From Streptomyces sp. SKN60 (lineage in GTDB: Bacteria; Actinomycetota; Actinomycetes; Streptomycetales; Streptomycetaceae): DNA of 64,000 nucleotides. Numbering within the stretch: the first letter of the stretch is position 1; the number at the start of each line of letters is the position of its first letter. Under the pieces are notes generated by a model. That model searched no databases. It was not told the DNA's origin and saw only the letters and a list, made by a program, of their open reading frames with translations. The position numbers were made by a program, and so were the translations under genes. Of this stretch, positions 9,667 through 17,768 are shown one piece after another. The stretch covers positions 124,001 to 188,000 of the forward strand of contig NZ_JAHTMW010000002.1 of the NCBI RefSeq assembly GCF_026236535.1. Direction: 5' to 3'.

Positions 9667-11292
9667 CTAGATGTGGGCCGCTCCCGCGCCCGCCTCCGCG
9701 TTCTCACCGCGCTTGGTGAGGGTGGCGACGAGGGCCGCGACGACGGCGACGACACCGGCGACGGTGAAGGCGAGGCCCATGCCGTCCAGGAAGGTGTCGT
9801 GGATGACCTTGCCGATGGCCTGGACGGCCTCGGGCGTCATGCCCGGCGCCTTGGCGAGCTCCGGCGGCACCATGCCGAACTCGGCGGCCTGCTCCAGGCG
9901 CGGATCGGCGGGCCCGGGCAGATGGGCGGCGGTCCAGTTCTCGCCGAACGAGCTCGACACCTTGGAGGACATGACGGCGCCCAGCACGGCCGTACCGAGC
10001 GCGCCGCCGACCTGCATCGCGGCCTGCTGCAGACCGCCGGCCACGCCGGAGAGCTCCAGCGGCGCGTTGCCGACGATGACCTCGGTGGCGCCGACCATGA
10101 CCGGGGCGAGGCCCAGGCCGAGCAGCGCGAACCACAGGGACATCGCGAGCTTCCCCGTACCGGCGTCGAGGGTGAGCATGCCGAACATGGCCACCGCCGT
10201 GCAGACCATGCCGCCGACCAGCGGGACCCGCGGGCCGAACCTGGTGATCAGCAGACCGGCCAGCGGCGAGGAGACGATCATCATGCCGGTCAGCGGCAGC
10301 AGGGCCACACCGCTGTCGACCGGCTTGAGCCCCTGCACGCCCTGGAGGTAGAAGGTCACGAAGAACAGGCCGCCCATGAAGGCGAAGGCCATCAGGACCA
10401 TGAGGACCACACCGGCCGACAGCGGCACGGAGCGGAACATCTTCAGCGGGATCAGCGGCTCGCGGACCTTGGTCTCCCAGACCGCGAAGACCACGAAGAG
10501 CAGCACGGCGCCAAGCAGACAGCCCCAGGTCTTGACGTCGCTCCAGCCCCAGGACTCGCCGGCCTTGATGATGCCCCAGATCAGGGCGCCCATCGCGGCG
10601 GAGAGCAGCACGATGCCGGGGATGTCGAAGGAGCGCGGCGCGTTCTCGGCGCGGTGGTCCTTGAGGATCAGCAGGCCGAGGACGAGGGCGAGGACGCCGA
10701 CCGGCACGTTGATGAAGAAGACGTACTGCCAGTCGGCCTGCTCGACGAGCACACCGCCGAGGATCGGGCCGCCGGCCGTCGAGGCGCCGATGACCATGCC
10801 CCAGATGCCGATGGCCATGTTGAGCTTCTCGGCCGGGAAGGTGGCGCGCAGCAGCCCGAGCGCGGCCGGCATGAGCAGCGCACCGAAGAGGCCCTGCAGC
10901 ACGCGGAAGGCGATCACGAGCCCGATCGAGCCCGACAGGCCGATCGCGCCGGAGGCGGCGGCGAAGCCCGCGATGCCGATGACGAAGGTCTGCCGGTGTC
11001 CGAAGCGGTCACCGAGCTTGCCTGCGGTGATCAGCGCGACGGCGAGCGCGAGCAGATAGCCGTTGGTGATCCACTGGACCTGCGCCAGGCTGGCGTTCAG
11101 GTCCTCCTTGATGGCCGGGTTGGCGATGGCGACGATCGTGCCGTCGAGCGCGACCATCATCACGCCGGCCGCGACGCTGAACAGCGTCAGCCATGGGTGA
11201 CCGCGCAGTCCCTTCACCGGGGCCCCGTCCGGGGTCCGGCCGCCACCCCCCTGACCCTGCGGGGTCTTTTCCATGGTGATCTGACTAGTCAT
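9667..11292 (-). CDS. MFS drug exporter, DHA2 (EmrB/QacA) family, 541 aa
   Basis: A proton-driven multidrug exporter with 14 predicted membrane spans. Family motifs: LDGTIVAIANPAIKEDLNASLAQVQWITNGYLLALA (motif D1 and helix 2), GKLGDRFGHRQTFVIG (motif A), and the motif C signature GMVIGASTAGGPILGGVLVEQADWQYVFFINVPVG. The N-terminal 25 residues are a cytoplasmic Gly-rich leader. It is divergent from a TetR regulator starting at 11408 and almost certainly its target. The ATG at 11292 lies 6 bases after a -10 element, so a leaderless transcript is likely; a second ATG six codons in is the alternative start. Confidence 0.9.
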   Translation of the reverse strand: MTSQITMEKTPQGQGGGGRTPDGAPVKGLRGHPWLTLFSVAAGVMMVALDGTIVAIANPAIKEDLNASLAQVQWITNGYLLALAVALITAGKLGDRFGHRQTFVIGIAGFAAASGAIGLSGSIGLVIAFRVLQGLFGALLMPAALGLLRATFPAEKLNMAIGIWGMVIGASTAGGPILGGVLVEQADWQYVFFINVPVGVLALVLGLLILKDHRAENAPRSFDIPGIVLLSAAMGALIWGIIKAGESWGWSDVKTWGCLLGAVLLFVVFAVWETKVREPLIPLKMFRSVPLSAGVVLMVLMAFAFMGGLFFVTFYLQGVQGLKPVDSGVALLPLTGMMIVSSPLAGLLITRFGPRVPLVGGMVCTAVAMFGMLTLDAGTGKLAMSLWFALLGLGLAPVMVGATEVIVGNAPLELSGVAGGLQQAAMQVGGALGTAVLGAVMSSKVSSSFGENWTAAHLPGPADPRLEQAAEFGMVPPELAKAPGMTPEAVQAIGKVIHDTFLDGMGLAFTVAGVVAVVAALVATLTKRGENAEAGAGAAHI

Positions 11293-11298
11293 GCGGGC

Positions 11299-11328
11299 AG
11301 GCTAATGACAGCCACTGACAATTGACAA
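11299..11328 (-). promoter_or_regulatory. Promoter of the MFS exporter with overlapping TGTCA repeats
   Basis: On the minus strand, -35 TTGTCA (11323-11328), 18-bp spacer, -10 TAGCCT (11299-11304), then 6 bases to the ATG. TGTCA occurs three times across the region on this strand, a likely part of the TetR operator. Confidence 0.6.
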
Positions 11329-11407
11329 AGTGATTCACACGACGGTAACTGTCACGTACCTCACAGGTAGCCTGGGCCGGAAGAAGTGGCGGAAAGAGGA
11401 TCGACAC

Positions 11408-12040
11408 GTGACCACCGCGCCCGGCCTGCGCGAGCGCAAGAAGCAGCGCACCCGCGACGCGCTCATCCGGGCCGCCCTGGAGCTCTTCACCACCCAGGGG
11501 TACGAGCGGACCACCGTCGACGAGATCGCCGAAGCCGTCGAGGTCTCCCAGCGCACCTTCTTCCGCTACTTCGCCACCAAGGAGGACGCGGCCCTCGCCG
11601 TCCAGCAGATGGTGGAGGAGCGTTACGTCCGCGCGCTCGGCGAACGCCCGCCCGAGGAGGGCCCCTTCGACGCGATGCGCAACGCGGTCCTGGGCGCCTG
11701 GGACGCCATCGGCGAGGCGATCGAGGAGGTCGTCCCGGTCGAGCTCTACATCCGCGCCTACCACCTCATCGAGTCCACGCCCGCGCTGTTCGCCGCCCAT
11801 CTGCGCCGTTCCGCCGAGATCGAGGAGCGGATCGCCCGGCTGATCGCCGAGCGCGAGGGCCTGGACGTGGACGAGGACCCGCGGCCCCGGATCGCCACCG
11901 CCGCCTTCGGCGGGGTCATGCGGGTCACCGGCCGCCTCTGGGGACGCGGCGAGGAGGAGACCCTGGAGTCGATCCGCGCCCTGACCGAGCACTACCTCGA
12001 CCAGCTCGGCGCCGCCCTCGCCCCGCGCTGGCGCGCCTGA
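11408..12040 (+). CDS. TetR-family transcriptional regulator, 210 aa
   Basis: A dimeric repressor. The N-terminal helix-turn-helix is textbook: RDALIRAALELFTTQGYERTTVDEIAEAVEVSQRTFFRYFATKEDAA (residues about 15-60). The remaining helical domain binds an unknown ligand, probably a substrate of the divergent exporter. The GTG at 11408 is chosen because AGAGGA lies 7 bases upstream; the longer frame from 11330 would run through the promoter region. Its likely role is repression of the MFS gene and of itself. Confidence 0.9.
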   Translation: MTTAPGLRERKKQRTRDALIRAALELFTTQGYERTTVDEIAEAVEVSQRTFFRYFATKEDAALAVQQMVEERYVRALGERPPEEGPFDAMRNAVLGAWDAIGEAIEEVVPVELYIRAYHLIESTPALFAAHLRRSAEIEERIARLIAEREGLDVDEDPRPRIATAAFGGVMRVTGRLWGRGEEETLESIRALTEHYLDQLGAALAPRWRA

Positions 12041-12227
12041 GCCCACCCGCGGCTGAGCCCACCAGCCACCCGCGCCCCGCCCGTAGGCCGTACGCCCGCA
12101 CCCCACACCCCTACCCGTGCGTCGCGTACGCCTCCGCGCACGCACCGTCACCGCACGCGGGCCCCCGGCCGTGATCCGCGTCACTCGCGGCACGGGCGCC
12201 CTTCGGCGCCCCCTAGGGTGGCGGCCA

Positions 12228-13439
12228 ATGCCTTCCTTCGACTCCTCCCCCACCCTCACCGTCTGGCGGATGCTGCTCGCGCTCGCCGTGGTGTTCGTGC
12301 TCCTCGCGACGACCGGGTGGACCACGATCCGGCATCAGCGCACGCCAGGACCGACCCGGGAGGAGGCGCTCGCCGCGTGGACGCACGGCCGGATCGGCGG
12401 CCGCGCGCTGCCGGACCCGGCGTCCCCGGCCCGTACGATCGCCGCGTTCTTCGCCGCCGTCGGGCCCGCCCGGGGCGCCGCGCTCGCCGACGCCCACCCG
12501 CTCGTCGTGGGCAACCTCAACGGCGCGCCCGTCACCCTGCGCTACCGCGCCAACCGGGTCTCGCTGGCCCGGGCGCTCGACGCCGAGCGGGGCAGGGTCG
12601 ACGACCCGCGGCTCACCGCCGACGGGCGGCACGAGGCGCTGCGCCGGGTGCACCGCTTCACCAGTCTGATGCGGCCCGGCCGGCAGATCCTCGCCTTCGA
12701 CCCGACGGGCACGGGGCGGACCGCCGAGGTGCTCGGCGACCTGGCGCGGGCCCGCCGGGTGTCGGTGATCGTGCCGGGCGTCGACACCAATCTGCTGACC
12801 TTCCAGAAGACCGCCCGCCGCTACTCGGCGCCCGCCGGCATGGCCGAATCCCTGTACGCGGCCGAGCGCCGGGCCGATCCACGCGCGCGTACCGCCGTCA
12901 TCGCCTGGGCCGACTACACCGCCCCGGTGGGCGTGGGCGTCGAGGCCGCCATCGGCCGGCTCGCCGCGAACGGCGCGGTGCGGCTCGTCGACCTGACGGC
13001 GGCGCTGCCGGGCGACTCGCGCGTCACCCTCTTCTGCCACAGTTACGGCTCCGTGCTGTGCGGGGTCGCCGCGGACCGGCTGCCCGCCCGGGTCACCGAC
13101 GTGGTGGTGGCCGGCAGCCCCGGCATGCGGGCCGAGCGGGCCGCGGACCTGCGCACCCGGGCCCGGGTCTGGGCCATGCGGGACGCCGACGACTGGATCG
13201 CGGACGTGCCCCACCTGGAGCTCGGCGGGGTCGGACACGGCACCGATCCGGTGGCCCCGGAGTTCGGCGCGCGGCTGCTCTCGGCGGCCGGTGCGGCCGG
13301 GCACACCGGCTATTTCGAGCCGGGTACCCGCAGCCTGGCGAACTTCGCCGCGCTGGGCGTCGGCGCGTACGGCGCGCTGACCTGTGCGAGCGCCGACAGC
13401 GCTTGTCTCGACGGAATCTTCGGCGGGACACCCGCCTGA
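12228..13439 (+). CDS. DUF1023 alpha/beta hydrolase, membrane-anchored or secreted, 403 aa
   Basis: An exported alpha/beta hydrolase of the DUF1023 group. A hydrophobic segment at residues 15-30 (MLLALAVVFVLLATTGW) is a signal anchor. The nucleophile elbow is CHSYGS with Ser272 (the family usually has GHSYGS), and His359 in GHTGYF is a candidate catalytic base. Blocks ILAFDPTGTGRTAEVLGDL, VIVPGVDTN, AVIAWADYTAPVG and VVVAGSPGMRAERA are shared with the protein at 16788, so the two are paralogues flanking the DUF4429 gene and the two-component system. The ATG at 12228 follows a TAGGGT -10 element (12214-12219) by 8 bases. The substrate is unknown; esterase or lipase activity is inferred from the fold. 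Confidence 0.8.
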   Translation: MPSFDSSPTLTVWRMLLALAVVFVLLATTGWTTIRHQRTPGPTREEALAAWTHGRIGGRALPDPASPARTIAAFFAAVGPARGAALADAHPLVVGNLNGAPVTLRYRANRVSLARALDAERGRVDDPRLTADGRHEALRRVHRFTSLMRPGRQILAFDPTGTGRTAEVLGDLARARRVSVIVPGVDTNLLTFQKTARRYSAPAGMAESLYAAERRADPRARTAVIAWADYTAPVGVGVEAAIGRLAANGAVRLVDLTAALPGDSRVTLFCHSYGSVLCGVAADRLPARVTDVVVAGSPGMRAERAADLRTRARVWAMRDADDWIADVPHLELGGVGHGTDPVAPEFGARLLSAAGAAGHTGYFEPGTRSLANFAALGVGAYGALTCASADSACLDGIFGGTPA

Positions 13440-13491
13440 CGCGCGTAGATCACGGCGGATTTACGGTGGTTGCGAAGGGGCGACGTCGGGG

Positions 13492-13518
13492 CATACGCCG
13501 CATACGATGAGGCGTATG
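13492..13518. promoter_or_regulatory. Inverted repeat around the -10 element of the DUF4429 gene
   Basis: CATACGCC (13492-13499) and GGCGTATG (13511-13518) are perfect inverted repeats. They enclose the -10 TACGAT (13503-13508), and the right arm includes the ATG. This is a good geometry for a repressor blocking polymerase. Confidence 0.5.
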
Positions 13519-14373
13519 GGTGATGTGCTGGCCGGAATTCATGCCACCTGGGAGTTCGAGCACGACGCAGTCGTCATCCGCTTCGAACGGGGGATCCGCA
13601 GGCCGAAGCTCCTCAACGCGCTGCGCGAGCGGCGCGTTCCGCACGAGGCGCTGGCTTCGGTGACGCTCACCCCGGGCAAGCGGGGCACCGTCGTGCTGCA
13701 CGCGCAGCCGCGGCCCGGTGTCGATCCGCTGATGGAGGCGGCGGCCGGGCAGCTCAATGACGACAGCGATCCGTACCGCCTGGTGCTGCCCGCCGAGCGG
13801 GAGACCCTCGCCGAGTACTACCGCGACGAGCTGCGCGCCGCGATCGCGCCGTACCGGGACCTGGGTCCGGCGGACGGCTTCCTGGTGGCGGCGCCCGAGG
13901 GACCGCAGTCCTTCAAGGCGTACGACGGGAAGGCGAGCTTCGACGGGCAGTCGGAGGTCTCCTTCCGCTGGTCGTGGAGCGGGGCGTCCTCGGAGAAGTG
14001 GAAGGCCGGCGACCAGACCTTCCAGGTACGGGAGCTGAGCGGGGTCGAGTGGCGCTCGCCGGAGGGCCTGGACGGCTATCTGCGGCTCGTACGCCGGGAG
14101 GGGCATGACGACCGGCCGGTGCAGCCCGACCACGACCCGGCCTCGGTCGTCCTCGGCCTCGGCCTCGGCCCGGTACACACGTCCCTGCCCTTCGCCGCGT
14201 CCGTCCTGGCCGCGATCCGCGGCGCATCCGTGCGCGTGCCTGCCGTGGTGCCGTCCCGGGACCCGGCGGCTGTCGCAGAAAGGATCCGCCACCTCGGTGA
14301 GCTGCATCAGGCCGGTCTGGTGACGGACGAGGAGTTCTCCGCGAAGAAGGCGGAGCTGCTCGCGGAGCTGTAG
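13516..14373 (+). CDS. DUF4429 protein with C-terminal SHOCT domain, 285 aa
   Basis: A cytoplasmic protein with two DUF4429 repeats: GIHATWEFEHDAVVIRFERG near the start and GFLVAAPEGPQSFKAYDGKASFDG near residue 120, each followed by a beta-rich module. It ends in a SHOCT motif, HLGELHQAGLVTDEEFSAKKAELLAEL, a short helical pair found at the ends of many bacterial proteins and thought to promote oligomerisation. The function of this architecture is unknown. The ATG at 13516 sits 7 bases after the TACGAT -10 element without a ribosome site, so a leaderless mRNA is likely. It lies between a DUF1023 gene and the two-component system. Confidence 0.85.
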   Translation: MGDVLAGIHATWEFEHDAVVIRFERGIRRPKLLNALRERRVPHEALASVTLTPGKRGTVVLHAQPRPGVDPLMEAAAGQLNDDSDPYRLVLPAERETLAEYYRDELRAAIAPYRDLGPADGFLVAAPEGPQSFKAYDGKASFDGQSEVSFRWSWSGASSEKWKAGDQTFQVRELSGVEWRSPEGLDGYLRLVRREGHDDRPVQPDHDPASVVLGLGLGPVHTSLPFAASVLAAIRGASVRVPAVVPSRDPAAVAERIRHLGELHQAGLVTDEEFSAKKAELLAEL

Positions 14374-14396
14374 GCGCGGTCGCGGGGTCGTACCCG

Positions 14397-14429
14397 GGTA
14401 TGACCCCGCGCCCCGCACCCCGGTATGAC
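14397..14429 (+). promoter_or_regulatory. Direct-repeat activator site of the two-component operon
   Basis: GGTATGAC occurs at 14397-14404 and again at 14422-14429, exactly 25 bp apart. The second repeat begins 30 bp before the -10 TACCCT (14452-14457), where a -35 box would be. The same arrangement recurs at 16690. Confidence 0.6.
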
Positions 14430-14466
14430 GTACCGGCCCGTGCCCGCTGCCTACCCTGGGCGGGCC

Positions 14467-15939
14467 ATGAAGGACGAAGAGAAGCGGCGACTGCCGCGCA
14501 TGCCACGACCGACCGGGGCCGGGACCGGGACCCGAGTCGGGACCGGGACCGAAGCCCGGGTCCGGGCCCGCAAGCTGCTCACCGGCCTCGGGACCGCCCT
14601 GACGACGCCCACCGGCCCCGGCGAGGCGCTGCTCGCTCGCGCCGCCTCGCCCTGGGTGCGGTGGGCGCCGTACGCGATCGCGCTCGCCCTCGTCGCGGCC
14701 CTGCTGCCCGTCACGATCGTCGTGCTCGTGAACGACTACCACGTCAACGGGCCGATCGCCGGGGCGCTCGCCACCGCGCAGGCCACCCCGCTGCTGCTCG
14801 CCGTGTCCCGGCCGCTGCAGGCCTGGTGGGTGATCTTCACGGCGGACGTGGTGGGCGGATTCGTCGTGCTGATCGCCGACAACTACCGCGAACTGCCCTG
14901 GCCGTGGACCCCCATGGTGGTGATCGGCTACCTCTTCCTGATGCTCGCTCTCGGTCTGCGCGAGTCCCGGCGCGCGCTGCTCGGCGTGTGGCTGATGACC
15001 GGTGTCGCCGGCGCCGTCTTCGAGGCGGTCGCCCCGAATCAGCCCGGCGACGGCGTCGTCGTGCTGCTCTTCGTGCTCAGCGGGATCGTGCTGCTGCTCA
15101 CCTCGGCCCTGCGCGGGCGCGGCGAGGCGGAGCGCCGGCTCGTCGAGCAGGAGACCATCAGCGAGGCCGAACGGGCCCGCCGGACCCTCCTGGAGGAGCG
15201 CGCCCGGATCGCCCGTGAGCTGCACGACGTGGTCGCCCACCACATGTCGGTGATCACCGTGCAGGCGGACTCCGCGCCGTACCGCATCCCGGACCTGCCG
15301 GACGCGGCCGTCGAGGAGTTCGCGTCGATCGCGGGCGGGGCGCGCGAGTCGCTGGCCGAGATGCGGCGACTGCTCGCGGTGCTGCGCAGCGAGGGCACGG
15401 AGGGCGAGCGGGCGCCGCAGCCCGGGCTCGACCGGTTGCAGCAGTTGGTGGAGGCGACGGTACGGGCCGGGGTGCCGGCTGAACTGGCGCTCGCCGCGGA
15501 GCTGGGCGAGGTGCCGCAGGCGGTCGACCTCTCCGCGTACCGCATCGTGCAGGAGGCCCTCGCCAACGTGGTGCGGCACGCACCGGGCGCGCCCACCCGG
15601 GTGTCGGTGCGCGCCGACGACGCGGGCGACTGGCTGACCGTGCTCGTCGTCAACGGGCCGGCCGCGGAGCCGGCTTCGCCGGTCGAGCGCGGGACGGGCA
15701 CCGGTCACGGGCTCGTCGGGATGCGGGAGCGCGTACGGTTGACCGGCGGCTCGCTCGACACCGGGCCGCTGCCGGACGGGGGCTTCCGGGTCGCCGCCCG
15801 GCTGCCGCTGACCGAGCAGCCCACGGCCGGGCGACCCCCGGCCGGAACCCCGCTCGCCGGCTCGACCGACACCGCCACCACCGGCACGACCGGCACCACC
15901 GGCACCACCGATACGACCGACTCGAAAGGCGCTCCGTGA
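14467..15939 (+). CDS. NarL-type sensor histidine kinase, 490 aa
   Basis: The membrane sensor of a two-component system. The N-terminal 50 residues are low-complexity (TGAGTGTRVGTGTEARV). About five membrane helices follow at residues 60-215, and then the HisKA_3 dimerisation domain with phosphoacceptor His253 in ARELHDVVAHHMSV. The ATP-binding domain shows the N box AYRIVQEALANVVRHAPG and the G box GHGLVGMRERV. The C-terminus is a Thr/Gly run (TTGTTGTTGTTDTTD) built from repeated 9-base units. No large extracellular domain is visible, so the signal is probably sensed in or near the membrane. The stop overlaps the regulator start by 4 bases (GTGA). The ATG at 14467 is preferred over 14425 because TACCCT lies 9 bases upstream. 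Confidence 0.9.
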   Translation: MKDEEKRRLPRMPRPTGAGTGTRVGTGTEARVRARKLLTGLGTALTTPTGPGEALLARAASPWVRWAPYAIALALVAALLPVTIVVLVNDYHVNGPIAGALATAQATPLLLAVSRPLQAWWVIFTADVVGGFVVLIADNYRELPWPWTPMVVIGYLFLMLALGLRESRRALLGVWLMTGVAGAVFEAVAPNQPGDGVVVLLFVLSGIVLLLTSALRGRGEAERRLVEQETISEAERARRTLLEERARIARELHDVVAHHMSVITVQADSAPYRIPDLPDAAVEEFASIAGGARESLAEMRRLLAVLRSEGTEGERAPQPGLDRLQQLVEATVRAGVPAELALAAELGEVPQAVDLSAYRIVQEALANVVRHAPGAPTRVSVRADDAGDWLTVLVVNGPAAEPASPVERGTGTGHGLVGMRERVRLTGGSLDTGPLPDGGFRVAARLPLTEQPTAGRPPAGTPLAGSTDTATTGTTGTTGTTDTTDSKGAP

Positions 15940-16616
15940 CCATCCGCGTGATCATCGTCGACGACCAGGCCATGGTGCGGGCGGGGTTCGCCGCCCTGCT
16001 CGCGGCGCAGAGCGACATCGACGTGGTCGGCGAGGCGCCGGACGGGCGGCAGGGCGTGGAGGTGGCCCGCTCGACGCATCCGGACGTGGTCCTGATGGAC
16101 GTGCGGATGCCGGAGATGGACGGGCTCGCGGCGGCCCGCGAGATCCTGAACCCGCCTGCCGGGGTGGTGCACCGGCCGAAGGTGCTGATGCTCACCACCT
16201 TCGACGTGGACGACTACGTGTACGAGGCGCTGCGCGCCGGCGCCTCCGGCTTCCTCCTGAAGGACGCGCCGCCGGCCGATCTGATCGCGGCGGTACGGGT
16301 GGTCGCGGCCGGCGACGCGCTGCTCGCGCCGTCCGTGACCAAGCGCCTGATCGCCGACTTCGCCGCGACCCGGCCCGCGCCGCGCGCCGACCGGGCGGCG
16401 CTGCGGCTCAACGGCCTCACCCCGCGCGAGACGGAGGTCCTCGAACTGATCGCCCGGGGCCTGTCGAACCAGGAGATCGCCGACCATCTGGTCCTGGCGG
16501 AGCAGACGGTGAAGACCCACATCGGGCGGGTGCTCGCCAAGCTGGACCTGCGCGACCGGGCGCAGGCGGTGATCTTCGCGTACGAGTCGGGCCTGGTCAC
16601 ACCCGGCGCGCCGTGA
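15936..16616 (+). CDS. NarL/LuxR-type response regulator, 226 aa
   Basis: The DNA-binding partner of the kinase at 14467. The receiver domain has the acidic pocket Asp9-Asp10 and phosphoacceptor Asp55 in VVLMDVRMPEMDG, the switch Thr in LMLTTFD and Lys in FLLKDAP. The C-terminal LuxR helix-turn-helix is complete: LTPRETEVLELIARGLSNQEIADHLVLAEQTVKTHIGRVLAKLDLRDR. It is translationally coupled to the kinase (4-bp overlap). It is the obvious candidate to bind the repeated GGTATGAC sites at 14397 and 16690, making the system autoregulated and in control of the downstream hydrolase-acyltransferase pair. Confidence 0.93.
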   Translation: MTIRVIIVDDQAMVRAGFAALLAAQSDIDVVGEAPDGRQGVEVARSTHPDVVLMDVRMPEMDGLAAAREILNPPAGVVHRPKVLMLTTFDVDDYVYEALRAGASGFLLKDAPPADLIAAVRVVAAGDALLAPSVTKRLIADFAATRPAPRADRAALRLNGLTPRETEVLELIARGLSNQEIADHLVLAEQTVKTHIGRVLAKLDLRDRAQAVIFAYESGLVTPGAP

Positions 16617-16633
16617 GCAACTAGGGCCCGCAC

Positions 16634-16656
16634 CCGGGGGTTTCCCCCACCCCCGG
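16634..16656 (+). terminator. Terminator after the response regulator
   Basis: CCGGGGGT (16634-16641) pairs with ACCCCCGG (16649-16656) with a 7-nt loop. An outer GGGCCCG/CGGGCC pairing may extend it. Confidence 0.6.
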
Positions 16657-16689
16657 TCTCGGGCCGGCCCCTCGTCCCGCCCCTACCCC

Positions 16690-16722
16690 GGTATCAGTTC
16701 GGGGTTGGCGCCCCGGTGTGAC
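16690..16722 (+). promoter_or_regulatory. Direct-repeat activator site of the hydrolase-acyltransferase operon
   Basis: GGTATCAG at 16690-16697 and GGTGTGAC at 16715-16722 are 25 bp apart. The second begins 30 bp before the -10 TACCTT (16745-16750). Spacing and flanks (TACCC before the first, CC before and GT after the second) match the site at 14397. Confidence 0.6.
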
Positions 16723-16787
16723 GTCCGGTCACCCACTCCGTTCCTACCTTCCTCTCGCCAACGACAAGCGAGAGGAAGGGCCGTCGC

Positions 16788-17768
16788 ATGCGCCGCTTCA
16801 CGAGGACCCTGGTCGCCGCCGCACTCACCGTGACCGTGGTGGCCGGGACCGCCGGCTGGGCGTCCGGGAACAGCCAGCAGCCCGTCACCGGCGCGCCGGC
16901 CGGCACCGGGGCCTGGCGGGCCGCCGGCCTTCCCGACCCGCAGGGCATGACGCCCGTTCAGGTCGCTGACTTCTTCCGGGGGTTGGGCCCGGAGCGGCAG
17001 CAGGAGCTCGTACGGTCGCACCCGGACGTGGTGGGGAACCTGGACGGCGCCCCGCTCGCCCTGCGCTACCAGGCCAACGCCCGTACGGCGGGCGCCCGTT
17101 ACGCCGGGCAGCAGGTCCTCGCGTACGACCCGAGAGGGCGCGGGCAGGCCGTGCTCGTGTACGGGGATCTGGCGCGGGCCGCACACGTGGCCGTGGTCGT
17201 ACCGGGGTCGGACACCGACGCCGGGCACCTCGACGGGCTGGTGCGCAAGGCGACGGCGCTGCGCGGAGCGGCCGGCGGGCGGACCGCCGTCGTCGCCTGG
17301 GCCGGCTACACCACTCCCGTAGGGGTCGGCCTGGACGCCGCCTCGGGGGAGCTCGCCGAGGCCGGCGCGGCCCGGCTGACCGGCTTCCTGGCCGGGCTGC
17401 GCACGGTCAACGCGGCCGAGCCCGCGCTGTTCTGCCACAGCTACGGCTCGGTGGTGTGCGGGCTCGCCGCCCACCGGATCAAGGCCAAGGATCTGGTCGC
17501 GGTCGCCTCGCCCGGGATGCGCGCCGACGACGTGGCCGCGCTGAACACCGGCGCGCGGGTGTGGGCCGCGAAGGATCCGACGGACTGGATCGACCGGGTG
17601 CCGAACGTCTCGTTCGCGGGCCTCGGGCACGGCACCGACCCGACCGACCCCGGCTTCGGCGCCCGGATCGTGCCCGCGGGTGACGCCGACGGCCACGACG
17701 GCTACTTCGCGCCCGGCACCGCCTCCCTCCGTACCTTCGCCGCGATCGCCCGGGGTGACGTCCGATGA
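16788..17768 (+). CDS. Secreted DUF1023 alpha/beta hydrolase, 326 aa
   Basis: An exported paralogue of the hydrolase at 12228. The N-terminus MRRFTRTLVAAALTVTVVAGTAGWASG is a signal peptide. Family blocks follow in order: VLAYDPRGRGQAVLVYGDL, VAVVVPGSDTD, AVVAWAGYTTPVG, then the nucleophile elbow LFCHSYGSVVCG (near residue 220), VASPGMRADDV, and the C-terminal GHDGYFAPGTASL with the candidate His. Both paralogues have Cys in place of the first Gly of the GxSxG elbow. The ATG at 16788 follows GAGAGGAAGGG. A palindrome (16751-16758 with 16768-16775) lies across the likely transcription start. The stop overlaps the acyltransferase start by 4 bases. Confidence 0.87.
   Translation: MRRFTRTLVAAALTVTVVAGTAGWASGNSQQPVTGAPAGTGAWRAAGLPDPQGMTPVQVADFFRGLGPERQQELVRSHPDVVGNLDGAPLALRYQANARTAGARYAGQQVLAYDPRGRGQAVLVYGDLARAAHVAVVVPGSDTDAGHLDGLVRKATALRGAAGGRTAVVAWAGYTTPVGVGLDAASGELAEAGAARLTGFLAGLRTVNAAEPALFCHSYGSVVCGLAAHRIKAKDLVAVASPGMRADDVAALNTGARVWAAKDPTDWIDRVPNVSFAGLGHGTDPTDPGFGARIVPAGDADGHDGYFAPGTASLRTFAAIARGDVR

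Noticed and set aside
16751-16775. Leader hairpin CCTCTCGC/GCGAGAGG as an RNA thermometer over the ribosome site
   Set aside because: With the -10 box at 16745-16750 transcription should start near 16757, so nearly all of the left arm would not be in the RNA.
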